Origin: Teredinibacter franksiae
GTDB taxonomy: Bacteria > Pseudomonadota > Gammaproteobacteria > Pseudomonadales > Cellvibrionaceae
Direction of reading: 5' to 3'
NCBI RefSeq assembly: GCF_014218805.1
Contig: NZ_JACJUV010000008.1
Coordinates: 124,001 to 188,000 of the forward strand
DNA: 64,000 nucleotides
Shown: in pieces, positions 1-10,103 of the stretch
Numbering within the stretch: position 1 is the first letter of the stretch
Layout: each line of letters opens with the position of its first letter
The notes under the pieces: model-generated
Seen by the model: only the letters and a program-made list of their open reading frames with translations
Database searches by the model: none
What the model was told of the DNA's origin: nothing
Translations under genes and position numbers: made by a program

Positions 1-1644
1 TATCAATCTGGCGGCAATCTGTTTGATAGCATCAGCGGCAATGTTAGCCTTACCGCCTATATTTCCACCGAAGATCGCTTGCCAGAAACATTGCGCGAAT
101 TTAATGGCGCCCTAAAAAATGTACTGACCAAGGCAACTGAAGATTCACGCGGAAAATTCTCTTTTGCTTTTGTCGACCCCGACGCTAACGGCGGAGCAGT
201 CGCCGAGGAAATTGCTGACACCTACGGCTTTCAACCAATGGCATCGAGCATTTTTGACATTACAACCTTTTACTACTACTTAGTGCTCAGTAACGACGAG
301 ATCGCTGTGCAAATTGCACTACCAGAAGATTGGACCGAAGACGCCCTTAACCGCGCATTGGACACAGGCCTTAAGCGCTTTGCCACTGGCTTTACCAAAA
401 CTATCGGTATCGTTGCGCCGGAATCAAACCCCTATGCAGCACAAATGGGCCAGCCGGTACCCGCCAGCTTTGAAGCACTGCAACAATTACTCAACGAGAA
501 TATGACCTCTAAACCGGCCAAAATTAACGCAGGGAAAGTAGCCGAAGATTTGGATTTGCTCATGGTTTTGGCGCCGGAAAATCTCGACGAAAAAGCCGTT
601 TTTGCCATTGATCAATTTCTAATGCGCGGCGGAACCGTGGTAATGGCAACGTCGCCCTACAAGGCGCAAATACAACAACAGGGTTTAGTGGCCAACGCCC
701 ACACCTCCAACCTCGAAGGCTGGCTTGAGCACCACGGGGTAACCATTCAAGACTCCCTGGTAATGGACACACAAAATTCAGCGTTCCCGATTCCTGTTGC
801 ACGCCAAGTTGGTGCGTTCTCGGTACAGGAAATCAGCATGCTAGATTACCCCTACTTCCTCGAAATAAGAGAACAGGGATTAAATGCAGACAACCCGATC
901 ACCTCTACCCTGCAACAACTGACAATCCCCTGGGCATCTCCCATTACGGTGAATGACGAAAAAAACACATCGCGCACGGTTGTGAAACTTGCTGAAAGCT
1001 CACCTTCCAGTTGGCTCAGTAAAGCACTAGATATCAACCCCCAAATGACAGAAAGCGGCGAGCCTAGCTTTACGGTTGGGGAATTTGTTGGCGCACAACC
1101 GTTGGCTATCGCCATAAGTGGGCGTTTTAATTCTTATTACACGGGAAAAGACTCACCACAACTGCAGAACAAAACCGACACGCCCGAAAACAAACAAGAT
1201 GACGCTAATACCGACGTTGCCACGGAAGAAAGCCCAGAGGTTATTAGCGGCATTATTGAGCACTCACCTGAATCTGCGCGCTTAATTGTGGTCAGCTCAA
1301 ACAGCTTTGCAGAAGATAGCGTACTGCGCATTCAAAGCTCTATGGCGGGCAACAATTACGTCAACCCGCAGCAGTTTGTTATAAACGCCGCGGAGTGGAG
1401 CCTAGAGGACGAAGGCCTGCTCAGTATCCGTTCACGCAGCCACTTTAACCGCACACTACCGCCACTAACCGACAAAGAGCGGCAGTTTTGGGAGGCCGTA
1501 AATTACAGCCTTGCTGTGGCCGGTCTATTACTGATTTACCTGTATGTGCATTGGAGAAGGCGAGCTAATGAATCACGGTATAGACAAATGCTGACCAACC
1601 TTGTGACAAAAACACACCGCGAAGAAGAAGGAGCTGCAGCATGA
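1..1644 (+). CDS. GldG-like ABC transporter accessory protein (5' end outside window)
   Basis: The reading frame is open from base 1, so the start lies upstream; 547 residues are visible. The nearest in-window candidate, a TTG at base 79, is only an internal codon of the same frame. The visible part is a soluble extracytoplasmic region of the GldG/DUF4350-like type seen in ABC-2 transporter operons. A single membrane helix follows near the C-terminus (around bases 1490-1555), then a basic tail with the arginines of WRRR. An acidic, low-complexity insert rich in T, D and E lies near bases 1160-1250. The stop overlaps the start of the DUF4340 gene by 4 bases (ATGA), a sign of translational coupling. 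In this family the partners are an ATPase and a permease, which should lie upstream of the window. The substrate is unknown. Confidence 0.8.
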   Translation, partial: YQSGGNLFDSISGNVSLTAYISTEDRLPETLREFNGALKNVLTKATEDSRGKFSFAFVDPDANGGAVAEEIADTYGFQPMASSIFDITTFYYYLVLSNDEIAVQIALPEDWTEDALNRALDTGLKRFATGFTKTIGIVAPESNPYAAQMGQPVPASFEALQQLLNENMTSKPAKINAGKVAEDLDLLMVLAPENLDEKAVFAIDQFLMRGGTVVMATSPYKAQIQQQGLVANAHTSNLEGWLEHHGVTIQDSLVMDTQNSAFPIPVARQVGAFSVQEISMLDYPYFLEIREQGLNADNPITSTLQQLTIPWASPITVNDEKNTSRTVVKLAESSPSSWLSKALDINPQMTESGEPSFTVGEFVGAQPLAIAISGRFNSYYTGKDSPQLQNKTDTPENKQDDANTDVATEESPEVISGIIEHSPESARLIVVSSNSFAEDSVLRIQSSMAGNNYVNPQQFVINAAEWSLEDEGLLSIRSRSHFNRTLPPLTDKERQFWEAVNYSLAVAGLLLIYLYVHWRRRANESRYRQMLTNLVTKTHREEEGAAA

Positions 1645-2582
1645 ATAAAGCCGTAAAGATTCTCAGCATACTTTTGGCCGCACAGTTAATTTTTGTTCTG
1701 GGCACACACCTGTCTAGCCAAAAGGCCGATGGCCTTCCTTCCGCTGCACTTATGGACCCAGACACATTAATGAGCGAAGAAATAATCATTAACGGAGAAG
1801 GTAGCGAAACCAAACTGATCAAAACGGAGGATGGCTGGCAGCTGCCCGATTACGGCAACCTGCCCGCTAGCTCATCCAAAGTAGCGCAGCTATTAGACAC
1901 ACTGAAAAGCACCAGCGTAAACTGGCCGTTAGCCAGTTCTGAAGCCGCCGCAGAGCGGTTCGAAGTTGCAGATTCAAACGCACAAAAAAGTTTGACGTTT
2001 ACCCGCAATGGAAAAGCCCAAGCAACGCTCTATTTGGGCACCAGCCCCAGCTATCGCAAAGTACATGCTCGGCTTTCTGACAACAACGACATATTCTCCA
2101 TCGAACTGGCTCAGCACGATGTGCCTGCAAAGGCCGAAAGCTGGTTGGAGAAAAATCTGTTGTCGGTAGACGGCGACGTAGAAGCCGTAGCCACCGAAGC
2201 TTTCAGCCTTTCAAGGGTAGACGGTAACTGGATGATGGAAGGACTGCCGGAAGGCAAAGCGTTCGACAGCCAAAAGGCGGAAGACTGGACCAAGCTGTTC
2301 AATAGGATTTTGGTTAATCGACTGGTGGAAGGCAAGGATCAAATGCAATCCGTTGTTATCCACAACCCGGTATTCACCGCCACCGTTACCACTGCAAATG
2401 GAGAAACAAACTATGCTTTCTACCAAAAAGAAGACAAGTGGTATGTTAAAACCTTCGGCGACACACCGCTGTTCGAAATTGCCAAGTACCAGGCGCAGCC
2501 GGTTATTGATGTCACGCCAAACAGCTTTACTGTGACGGAGGTAGAACCTCCAGCCGAGGAAGCCGCCAACCTCCCTCTATAA
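1641..2582 (+). CDS. DUF4340 domain-containing protein
   Basis: A 313-residue protein starts on the ATG that overlaps the previous stop (ATGA). The N-terminus has one hydrophobic anchor (about residues 5-22), after which the rest should be periplasmic. The body matches the DUF4340 pattern: repeated beta-rich units with the phrases GWQLPDYG and LYLGTSPSYRKVHARL, and a C-terminal TPNSFTV-like strand. DUF4340 proteins are regularly encoded directly after GldG-like proteins in ABC-2 transporter operons, which is the arrangement here, so it is probably a further extracytoplasmic subunit. No enzymatic residues are recognisable. A strong terminator follows and closes the operon. Confidence 0.85.
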   Translation: MNKAVKILSILLAAQLIFVLGTHLSSQKADGLPSAALMDPDTLMSEEIIINGEGSETKLIKTEDGWQLPDYGNLPASSSKVAQLLDTLKSTSVNWPLASSEAAAERFEVADSNAQKSLTFTRNGKAQATLYLGTSPSYRKVHARLSDNNDIFSIELAQHDVPAKAESWLEKNLLSVDGDVEAVATEAFSLSRVDGNWMMEGLPEGKAFDSQKAEDWTKLFNRILVNRLVEGKDQMQSVVIHNPVFTATVTTANGETNYAFYQKEDKWYVKTFGDTPLFEIAKYQAQPVIDVTPNSFTVTEVEPPAEEAANLPL

Positions 2583-2605
2583 CCAAACCGCACAGAAACC
2601 CCTCT

Positions 2606-2642
2606 AAAAACGCTCAACTTCCTATAAGTTGGGCGTTTTTTT
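2606..2642 (+). terminator. Rho-independent terminator of the GldG/DUF4340 operon
   Basis: The arms AAAAACGCTCAACTT and AAGTTGGGCGTTTTT flank a 5-base loop, with one G-T wobble, and end in a run of seven T. It lies 24 bases after the DUF4340 stop. Confidence 0.9.
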
Positions 2643-2785
2643 ATGAAAATTCGGCATAAATGCGGCTAACACTGTCTATATTCTGTCGCTCCTGCTATTA
2701 TCCGCGCCCATTTTCGCGCCACGGGCCACAAGCTCAACACGGCTCGACTACACTAATCTTTATTCTCCCACCCACAAGGTAAACC

Positions 2786-4705
2786 ATGGCCGAGCCCAGC
2801 AAAGGCACCATCGAAAGCTTTAAAGACCTCGATCTGCCCGATTACATTCTTAGTGCCCTTAGCCATGTTGGCTACGAACGCCCTTCCCCCATCCAAGCAG
2901 CCACCATACCGGTGCTATTGGCGGGTAAAGACCTTGTGGGCATGGCGCAAACGGGTACGGGTAAAACAGCGGCTTTCGCGCTGCCCATACTCGCAAACAT
3001 TGATATCAAAAACACAAAACCTCAAGCGCTGGTTTTGTGTCCAACGCGTGAACTTGCCCTGCAAGTTGCCGAGGCCTTTCAGGCCTATGCGTCACAAATG
3101 CCCAATTTCCACGTACTGCCTATATACGGCGGTCACGATATGCGCGCCCAATTGAAGGGGCTAAGACGTGGAGTTCATGTCATTGTCGGCACACCTGGTC
3201 GCTTGCTAGACCACTTAGACCGTCGCAGCCTCGACCTCAGCAGCCTTAAAACGCTAGTGCTCGACGAAGCCGACGAGATGCTGCGTATGGGATTCAACGA
3301 AGATGTTGAGGCCATACTAGACAAAACCCCCGGCACCCAACAAATTGCCCTGTTTTCCGCCACCATGCCAGCGCCTATACGCCGGGTAGCGAATAAATAT
3401 CTCAAACAGCCGGAAGAAGTGCGCATTGAAACGGCTGTAACCACCAATGAAAACATTGAGCAGCATTATTGGCTGGTTTCCGGTACCAACAAATTAGATG
3501 CGCTAACCCGAATTCTTGAATACGAAGAGTTCGATGGCATGCTTATTTTTGTGCGTACTAAAACAGCCACCGTAGATTTATCCGAAAAGTTAAACGCTCG
3601 CGGTTTTTCTGCCTCGCCCCTAAACGGCGACATGAATCAAACACTTCGCCAGCGCACAGTAGAGCAACTAAAGAACGGCAAGCTCGATATGGTTATCGCT
3701 ACCGATGTTGCCGCTCGCGGGCTGGACGTAGAACGCATAAGTCATGTGCTGAATTTCGATATCCCCTACGATGACGAAGCCTATGTGCATCGTATTGGCC
3801 GCACCGGCCGAGCAGGACGAAAAGGGAAAGCCATTCTATTTGTTGCTCCCCGTGAGCGCCGCATGTTGCGCTCCATTGAAAAAACAACGCGACAAAGAAT
3901 CACGCAAATGGAATTACCCTCGCGCGCAGATTTAATCGATAAGCGCGCAGCTAATTTTAAAGCGTCAATTAAAGACGCCATGGAAAACGAAAACAAAGAC
4001 TTCTTCCAACGCATTGTGGGCGAGATCTGCCACGAACAGGAAGCTAGCCCGGAAGATGTTGCTGCAGCATTGGCGTACCTGCTACAGAAAGACTTACCCA
4101 TTCTACCCAGCAAAGATCAACCCAAAGCACACGACGACAAACCACGAAAAGACCGCAATAAAAGCCGTGAAGATAGCCGTGGCGATACCCGCGATGATAC
4201 CCGTAAAGAGAATCGTAGCGAAAAACGAAGCGAGCGAGACAAACCCCGCAAACAACCGAACGACTACATAGACGATAAGGGTATTCCAAACCTAGGGAAT
4301 GCACAGTCCCTAAAAGAATACCCGGAAATCGTAATGGAACGCTTCCGTATCGGTGTAGGCCATAACGATCAGGTTGCACCCGGTGAAATTGTCGGCGCGA
4401 TCGCCAACGAAGCCGATATCGACGGCTGCTATATTGGCCAAATTAAGATATACGACGATTTTACCACTGTCGATCTGCCTGCTGGGATGCCAAACGAACT
4501 CTTTTCTCAACTGAAGAGAACACGTGTACGCCAGAAGCCGATAAACATTGAACGAATCTCAGCCGACAACGAGAAGAACGCAAAGGCTAAGCAAAGTTCG
4601 CACAAGAAAGCTAAACCCGGAACCGCTGATACGGCAAAGAAAAAAGAAGGAAAAAGTATGCAAGCCCGTAAGCCGCGTAAAAAACCGGATGGCAAAACCC
4701 AGTAG
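2786..4705 (+). CDS. deaD: DEAD-box ATP-dependent RNA helicase, DeaD/CsdA type
   Basis: A 639-residue cytoplasmic RNA helicase. Visible motifs are a Q motif near residue 35, Walker A AQTGTGKT (54-61), PTRELALQ, motif II DEAD (160-163), SAT, and the C-terminal helicase motifs ARGLDVERI and HRIGRTGRAGR. A strongly charged linker rich in K, R, D and E (about 450-500) leads to a DbpA-type RNA-binding domain (about 510-590) with the phrase RFRIGVGHNDQVAPGEIVGA, and then a basic tail. This order and length fit CsdA/DeaD, which helps ribosome assembly and mRNA turnover in the cold. It stands alone, after a terminator and convergent with the DUF58 gene. The hairpin GCAGGC/GCCTGC at 4732-4748 lies between the two convergent stops. 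Confidence 0.95.
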   Translation: MAEPSKGTIESFKDLDLPDYILSALSHVGYERPSPIQAATIPVLLAGKDLVGMAQTGTGKTAAFALPILANIDIKNTKPQALVLCPTRELALQVAEAFQAYASQMPNFHVLPIYGGHDMRAQLKGLRRGVHVIVGTPGRLLDHLDRRSLDLSSLKTLVLDEADEMLRMGFNEDVEAILDKTPGTQQIALFSATMPAPIRRVANKYLKQPEEVRIETAVTTNENIEQHYWLVSGTNKLDALTRILEYEEFDGMLIFVRTKTATVDLSEKLNARGFSASPLNGDMNQTLRQRTVEQLKNGKLDMVIATDVAARGLDVERISHVLNFDIPYDDEAYVHRIGRTGRAGRKGKAILFVAPRERRMLRSIEKTTRQRITQMELPSRADLIDKRAANFKASIKDAMENENKDFFQRIVGEICHEQEASPEDVAAALAYLLQKDLPILPSKDQPKAHDDKPRKDRNKSREDSRGDTRDDTRKENRSEKRSERDKPRKQPNDYIDDKGIPNLGNAQSLKEYPEIVMERFRIGVGHNDQVAPGEIVGAIANEADIDGCYIGQIKIYDDFTTVDLPAGMPNELFSQLKRTRVRQKPINIERISADNEKNAKAKQSSHKKAKPGTADTAKKKEGKSMQARKPRKKPDGKTQ

Positions 4706-4737
4706 TCGTGCCACCCAATAGTTTAGGTAGCGCAGGC

Positions 4738-6102
4738 CTATAGCCTGCCGCTGCGCTTTAATTTTAAGTATTCATTGACCAGATCGATATGCAGATGATA
4801 CGGAAGGGAATCCGTTATTATCGTACCCTTCCCCTGCAATTGAGCTAAAACCCGACGCCGACGCCGAATGTGATCCGTAGTACCACAAAACGTAAGCGCA
4901 TCGTTAAAACTGGAAACGGGCTTTTCTAATAGCTGATCCAAATACACATCACGTAAACTGGCAACCATCACGATATGTTTTTTACGCAACAGCTCAACCG
5001 CTGTCGCTAGATCTTCAACATCCTCTTCCCTGACATTGGTGATCAATATCACTAACGAGCGCTTTGTACTGCGCTGTAAAAATTGTTCAGCGGCCTGCAG
5101 GTAATCGCTGGTATCGGTACTACTGTGCAGGTCGTAAAGTTGATTAAGGATCGTGTTAATCCGCGCGGGCCCTTTAATCGGTGACAACCAGCGCTGATCA
5201 CCGGCAAAACTCATTATTCCTACCGCATCACCCTGTCGCAATGCAACGTAACTCGTTAGCAATAAAGCGTTAAGTGCGTGATCAAAATGGCTGATGTGAT
5301 CATCCTTACTGCGCAAACGACGGCCGCAATCGAGCATAAACACAACGTCTTGATCGCGCTCATCCTGGTACTCGCGCGAGATCGGCTTACGCTGCCGAGA
5401 AGTGGCTTTCCAATCTATTTGACGGAGTGAATCCCCTTCGCGAAACTCCCGTAACTGATGGAAATCACTACCCTCACCTCGGCGCTGCTGCAGATGTATA
5501 CCCAGCTGCGCGACCTGGTGCTCCAGGCCAATACTGGCTGAATTGGCAATAGGCGCAAAATTCGGATACACCTTAACGGTCTCTTCATCGCCCAGTTTTT
5601 CTAGCCTTTGCCATAAGCCCCAACGGGTATTGACGCGCATACACGTTTGCCCAAAAGTTGCTGGTCCGCGGGTTATAGGCAGTACCGGGTAAGTGACCTT
5701 CTTCTTGCTCTCCGGTGCAATGGTTACGGTAACCGGTAACTCCTGCGCTTCAATACACCGTGGGTAAAGGTCCGTTACATCAACCGTAACGGGAAATGCG
5801 TAACCATTGCGTAATTCCAACGTAACGGGGGCGTGTACGCCCAATGCAAGGCTATGAGGTAACTCACGAACAACCGAAAGCTTCCAAAAGCGGCGATGAC
5901 GAAACAAATCGAACACAGCAACCAATACCAAAATTGTCGAGACCAGAGCCCATGCGGTTTCTATATCGCTGAACTGTGAAGAGCCAACCAACATATCGGC
6001 CTCTGCAGCGCTCTGTACGGTCATCACACGCACAGCAAACACTACAATGGCCATCACCAGCCATAGCAAAAGTAACCTGAGTAATGTCCGCGATGGCCTC
6101 AT
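4738..6102 (-). CDS. DUF58 domain-containing protein
   Basis: A 454-residue protein. Two N-terminal hydrophobic segments (about residues 7-28 and 52-65) precede a beta-rich region and then the DUF58 core. The core signature is visible as FREGDSLRQIDWKATSR followed by a von Willebrand A-like stretch, VVFMLDCGRRLR. A full MIDAS (DxSxS) is not present, which is usual for DUF58. It is the last gene of the operon and its start overlaps the end of the MoxR ATPase gene (6099-6102). DUF58 and MoxR proteins are regularly paired and thought to act in chaperone-like or metal-insertion activation at the membrane. The client is unknown. Confidence 0.9.
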   Translation of the reverse strand: MRPSRTLLRLLLLWLVMAIVVFAVRVMTVQSAAEADMLVGSSQFSDIETAWALVSTILVLVAVFDLFRHRRFWKLSVVRELPHSLALGVHAPVTLELRNGYAFPVTVDVTDLYPRCIEAQELPVTVTIAPESKKKVTYPVLPITRGPATFGQTCMRVNTRWGLWQRLEKLGDEETVKVYPNFAPIANSASIGLEHQVAQLGIHLQQRRGEGSDFHQLREFREGDSLRQIDWKATSRQRKPISREYQDERDQDVVFMLDCGRRLRSKDDHISHFDHALNALLLTSYVALRQGDAVGIMSFAGDQRWLSPIKGPARINTILNQLYDLHSSTDTSDYLQAAEQFLQRSTKRSLVILITNVREEDVEDLATAVELLRKKHIVMVASLRDVYLDQLLEKPVSSFNDALTFCGTTDHIRRRRRVLAQLQGKGTIITDSLPYHLHIDLVNEYLKLKRSGRL

Positions 6103-7127
6103 AAGCGTGGAGCGTCCACCCCGTCTAGAATTTTCGTTAGAACCTGATCAACACTAAAACCATCAATTTCCATTTCCGCAGAGAGCGCAACGCGATGGCG
6201 TAACACCGGCAATGCCATTTGCTTCACATCGTCGGGCAGAACGAAGTTGGCGCCACGCAGTAACGCATGAGCCCGCGCACAACGAATCAACCCGATACAA
6301 GCGCGAGTACCCGCACCGCGCATCAAAGAGGTGGTTTCGCGCGTAGCACGCACAAGCCGAACCGCATACTCCACGACCTGATCATCGACAACCGTATTGG
6401 CAACCACTTTCTGCAAGCTAAAGACCTGAGCTGGGGTAAGCATGGGCTGAGCATCTTTAAAGGCGTCTTGGTCATCGACAAAGCCGGTGGTAACAAACTG
6501 GGCCAATTTAACCTCGTCAGCGTGCGAGGGGTAATCAATAATTACTTTTATCAAAAACCGATCAAGCTGTGCCTCCGGTAGTGGGTAGGTCCCCTCCTGC
6601 TCAATAGGGTTTTGCGTTGCCATTACCATAAAAGGGGTTGGCAATTCTTTAGCGTTCCCTTCCAGCGTTACTTGTCGCTCCTGCATCACTTCCAGTAAAG
6701 CCGCCTGGGTTTTGGCCGGTGCGCGGTTTATTTCGTCTGCCAGCAAAATATTGGTGAATACTGGCCCCTTACGCAGCCTGAATTTACTTTCGTTCATATC
6801 GTAGAGAACGTGCCCGGTAATATCGGCGGGCATTAAGTCTGGGGTAAACTGAATGCGCTTAAATTCACCGTCAAAACAGTTAGCCAAAAGCCGTACGAGC
6901 AACGTTTTACCCAGCCCCGGTACGCCTTCCACCAACACGTGCCCATTAGACAACAGTGCAATCACAATTTGATCTACAACGCCTTTCTGCCCTACCAATT
7001 CAGAATTAATACGCTCACGTAATTTTGCAACAACGGTTTGCGCTTCAATAAACGCTGAAGAATGTTGTGGCTGAGTGGGCTGTGGAGCAGATGTTTCCTG
7101 AATATCGGTTTCGTTATTCTCTGTCAT
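6099..7127 (-). CDS. MoxR-family AAA+ ATPase
   Basis: A 342-residue AAA+ ATPase of the MoxR subfamily. Walker A is GVPGLGKT (68-75) and Walker B is LLADEINRAP (128-137). Sensor 1 is the MATQNPIEQEGTYPLPEAQLDRF region and the C-terminal lid contains LRHRVALS. The first 30 residues are a polar Q/T/P-rich tail. The gene overlaps both neighbours (ATGA-type contacts with DUF4350 upstream and DUF58 downstream), so the three are probably translated together. MoxR ATPases are cytoplasmic and remodel partner proteins carrying VWA-like domains; the DUF58 product is the obvious partner. Confidence 0.95.
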   Translation of the reverse strand: MTENNETDIQETSAPQPTQPQHSSAFIEAQTVVAKLRERINSELVGQKGVVDQIVIALLSNGHVLVEGVPGLGKTLLVRLLANCFDGEFKRIQFTPDLMPADITGHVLYDMNESKFRLRKGPVFTNILLADEINRAPAKTQAALLEVMQERQVTLEGNAKELPTPFMVMATQNPIEQEGTYPLPEAQLDRFLIKVIIDYPSHADEVKLAQFVTTGFVDDQDAFKDAQPMLTPAQVFSLQKVVANTVVDDQVVEYAVRLVRATRETTSLMRGAGTRACIGLIRCARAHALLRGANFVLPDDVKQMALPVLRHRVALSAEMEIDGFSVDQVLTKILDGVDAPRL

Positions 7128-8485
7128 AAGCTGTCTCTAATTCGCTGTAAGGTTCTCACCGTTTTCTGAAAATTATCTTCGTTTAATTTATCGCTACTGG
7201 TCATTGCGGCCTTTACAGTATCTTCTGTGTGGCCGCTAAGCTCGCTCAACATTTTCAGCCTTTTACTATCAGCCGCAACATCGTAACCACTCACCCGCTT
7301 CTCCGCCTGCTGGCGTATGTCCTCACGAACGGGTAATAACAGTTCTGTTTGCCAGTTTCCTCGCCACATGTAGCCAGCACTTGCGGCTATATGCTCCGCT
7401 GACGATCGACGTATGCGAATAATTTTTTCTCGCACGGGGCCAAATCGGCGCATACTGAACCAGATCCACATCACCATAAACGTTGAAAAAGCAATGAGCA
7501 CTTCCGGCATAAATACACGCAACATAAACCCTAGCGAGGGCATGTCCGTGCCATACAAAATCGCCATGCTTGAGGGGCTTGCTAAAATTTGCCAAAGAAA
7601 CGCATGGTCAAATTTACCAATATTGTCTGACCGAAAAATATTAGTGTCAGACACCACCGTCAGCAGCCCAGCACCGGTTTCGATTTGTAGAAAATGAACA
7701 CCATAATCACTACCACGCCAGTAAATAGGCTCGTAGTTATCGGCATCATAGGGCTCATCCGAAAACGCCGGATGATCGATGGCAAGAGAGGCATCAAACT
7801 CAACCCATACCTGGCCGCTATCTTCTCCAAAAGTTAAAGGCGTAAGTCTTTCTCGATCCACCTCAGACTCGTAGATATCCATTTTCTGTCGGGGCGTTTT
7901 TTCTTCTATTTCTTCACGTGCCGCCACGCCCTGCTTTTTCAGCTCCTCATTAAATTTATTTAATCCATCGATAAACTTTTCACTACGTTCCCGCTTTTTC
8001 TCTTCCGTTGTTTTTTCTTCGCCTTCAGCTTCAACTTCGCTATCATCGTTAAGCGACTCAAAAAACTCCTCACTCAAAAACTGAGGTTCATAATCGGTTT
8101 CATAGGCAGACAGCTCGTAGTATTCGAGTAACCGATCATTTTCAGAGCCTTCTGCCTCTTGAACGCCAACAATAAGATGGCCTCCAGCCTCTACCCAGCT
8201 TACGAGTTCGGTTAGCCTTGAGTCCGAAAGGATTTGCCCGGTACCTGCCAAAAGTAACGTGTCGTAATGAGCTAAATCGCCCAATTTCAAATAGCTATCG
8301 GCGCTACTAACTTCCGTGCCCAGAGACTCACTGTACATTTGTGCGGCCAAAAACGGATTACGCTTTGCCGCTTTGGTCCAACCTAAATCTTTCTCTTCCT
8401 CGTATTGCTCGAAAAAGGTAAAAAACAAATACCCGAGAAGCAGCGTTAACACAGCGGCAAGTAAAATATTCGCACGATTACTCAT
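7124..8485 (-). CDS. DUF4350 domain-containing membrane protein
   Basis: About 453 residues when started at the ATG at 8485, where the product begins MSNRANILLAAVLTLLLGYL. I chose this start because it is preceded by GAGGT and begins a clear membrane helix. A longer frame to 8617 would run 140 bases into the upstream gene and encodes no plausible N-terminus. A DUF4350/GldG-like extracytoplasmic domain follows, with a Glu/Lys-rich insert around 170-215, then a second membrane helix (LIAFSTFMVMWIWFSM) and a cytoplasmic C-terminus. It overlaps the DUF4129 gene by 8 bases and the MoxR gene by 4. It resembles in topology the GldG-like protein at the left edge of the window. Confidence 0.85.
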   Translation of the reverse strand: MSNRANILLAAVLTLLLGYLFFTFFEQYEEEKDLGWTKAAKRNPFLAAQMYSESLGTEVSSADSYLKLGDLAHYDTLLLAGTGQILSDSRLTELVSWVEAGGHLIVGVQEAEGSENDRLLEYYELSAYETDYEPQFLSEEFFESLNDDSEVEAEGEEKTTEEKKRERSEKFIDGLNKFNEELKKQGVAAREEIEEKTPRQKMDIYESEVDRERLTPLTFGEDSGQVWVEFDASLAIDHPAFSDEPYDADNYEPIYWRGSDYGVHFLQIETGAGLLTVVSDTNIFRSDNIGKFDHAFLWQILASPSSMAILYGTDMPSLGFMLRVFMPEVLIAFSTFMVMWIWFSMRRFGPVREKIIRIRRSSAEHIAASAGYMWRGNWQTELLLPVREDIRQQAEKRVSGYDVAADSKRLKMLSELSGHTEDTVKAAMTSSDKLNEDNFQKTVRTLQRIRDSL

Positions 8486-10103
8486 CAGGGAATACCTCGT
8501 GCCACTGGCTACACAATTGCTGAATATCGATACCTGCAGGCGATATATGCCCATAAGCCAGCTGCTGCCAACAATGGGTGAGCGTGGATACATACACAGA
8601 TAAAGGCGTATTCCCACGTAACGTCACAATTGCCACACACTCGCCTTCGGTATTGCTGTCGGCAAATCGAAATTCATACTGGTGAATTAGACCAACCAAT
8701 AACGCGCGGTAGAATAAACTAACAGCTTCGCGTTTATCCCCCTGCTCCCATAATTGCCAAACAGCCGTCGGCACATTGTCTGGAATGCTTTCTTTGGTAA
8801 CATCCAGACCAAACATAACGTCCGGTGGCTGATGGTCATCTATCGCCGACTCAGAGGAAGACACAAAGTCACCAATGGGCTTCCTGAATTTGTAGGCAAC
8901 AAAAATAATAACCAGTACTAGCAACGCCCACAAAATATACTCAATGTAGGCCAAAGGGGCCGCTAAAAACTTCACTATTGAGGACAGAGAATCGGAGTGC
9001 TCGACTAACCACTTAACCATGGCAATAAACCAAGGGGGTATTTCTTCTGGGTCAGATTCTTCAAAATCCTTGAATCGCCAACCGCTAACCGTCTCGATTT
9101 TATGGAACTCAGCCTCGGCGAGTACGTCGAAAATTTTGTCCTTAGACGCTTCACCTTCAGCCGACAGCGGGATTTCTCGCTCAAAAACGGGGCTGACTTC
9201 TACAAAGGGTAAGTTGATATCACCGGCGACAATTTCAGTGTCATCCCGCACTGGCTCTCCAGCTTGTGCATGGGCTACAGTAGGGCTACCGATAGCAAGC
9301 GCTAAACTAAGCACCACGCCACAGAGTAATACACTCAAAGTCGTACCGGGTTTGAAATCCATTTTTTTCTGGTACACAGAGGCAATATGCCTAAAACGAA
9401 TTTCAACATCCCAAGCTTCCAGCTCTATGCGGCGGCTAATGTACAGGGCAAAACCGGCCGTTGCATAAAAGGGCCCAACAAGGCACATTGCCACTAGACT
9501 GGTAAAATTAGTAATCCACACCACCATTTCATCCTGCTCCACCAACAGGTCAAAATAGTCAATATCAACTTGTTCTGGCACCATAATAGCGAGAAATGCA
9601 ACAAAGCCAATGGTCAGAAAAGACTCCAAATGATATCCCACAATTGTCAACCACGTTGCGGTACCCGTGTGATGCCGATGAAGTAAAGCCTGCCGGGAAG
9701 AACGCTGATCTCCCTTCAAATGCTCCAACACAGTTAAAGGCATATCAAACGATCGCGTTGGGCTAAATCGTCGAATGGTGAGCCAGAGGAAAATATCGGT
9801 TTTATAAAGTCGCCATAAATTCCTAAACACCTCTCGAGCGCCGACATTTTCACCAAATAGCTTTCGACTAACAATGTAAAGCGGCCCCCTATCCCAAAGC
9901 GGTTTTAACCACCAAACAATTAGATAAGGCAACCAAGCCTGTTTTGGAAACAAAAGCACCAGCAGTGTAAATACAGTTGCAGCGGGAACCGCCCAACTAA
10001 GGAAAATAGACACCCACCACTGACGTGCCACAACCACACCAAGATCAACGGCTTCCCAAGGAGAGCGCAGACGCGCCTCGACACTAATACGATCGAGATT
10101 CAT
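8478..10103 (-). CDS. DUF4129 domain-containing multi-pass membrane protein
   Basis: About 541 residues from the ATG at 10103 (MNLDRISVEARLRSPWEAVD). The open frame extends 13 codons further, but those lie inside the previous gene. Several membrane segments occupy the first 240 residues, followed by one near residue 255 that resembles an internal signal region and another near 390-410. The C-terminal third is the DUF4129 region (AVSLFYRALLVGLIHQYEF), which resembles the C-terminal domain of bacterial transglutaminase-like proteins but carries no catalytic Cys here. It overlaps the SpoIIM-like gene by 20 bases. Its position among MoxR and DUF58 genes suggests a role in the same envelope complex; the activity is unknown. 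Confidence 0.8.
   Translation of the reverse strand: MNLDRISVEARLRSPWEAVDLGVVVARQWWVSIFLSWAVPAATVFTLLVLLFPKQAWLPYLIVWWLKPLWDRGPLYIVSRKLFGENVGAREVFRNLWRLYKTDIFLWLTIRRFSPTRSFDMPLTVLEHLKGDQRSSRQALLHRHHTGTATWLTIVGYHLESFLTIGFVAFLAIMVPEQVDIDYFDLLVEQDEMVVWITNFTSLVAMCLVGPFYATAGFALYISRRIELEAWDVEIRFRHIASVYQKKMDFKPGTTLSVLLCGVVLSLALAIGSPTVAHAQAGEPVRDDTEIVAGDINLPFVEVSPVFEREIPLSAEGEASKDKIFDVLAEAEFHKIETVSGWRFKDFEESDPEEIPPWFIAMVKWLVEHSDSLSSIVKFLAAPLAYIEYILWALLVLVIIFVAYKFRKPIGDFVSSSESAIDDHQPPDVMFGLDVTKESIPDNVPTAVWQLWEQGDKREAVSLFYRALLVGLIHQYEFRFADSNTEGECVAIVTLRGNTPLSVYVSTLTHCWQQLAYGHISPAGIDIQQLCSQWHEVFPDE

Noticed and set aside
4732..4748. GCAGGC/GCCTGC hairpin between the convergent deaD and DUF58 genes as a bidirectional terminator
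   Set aside because: No T run on either side, and it overlaps the DUF58 stop codon; noted under deaD only.
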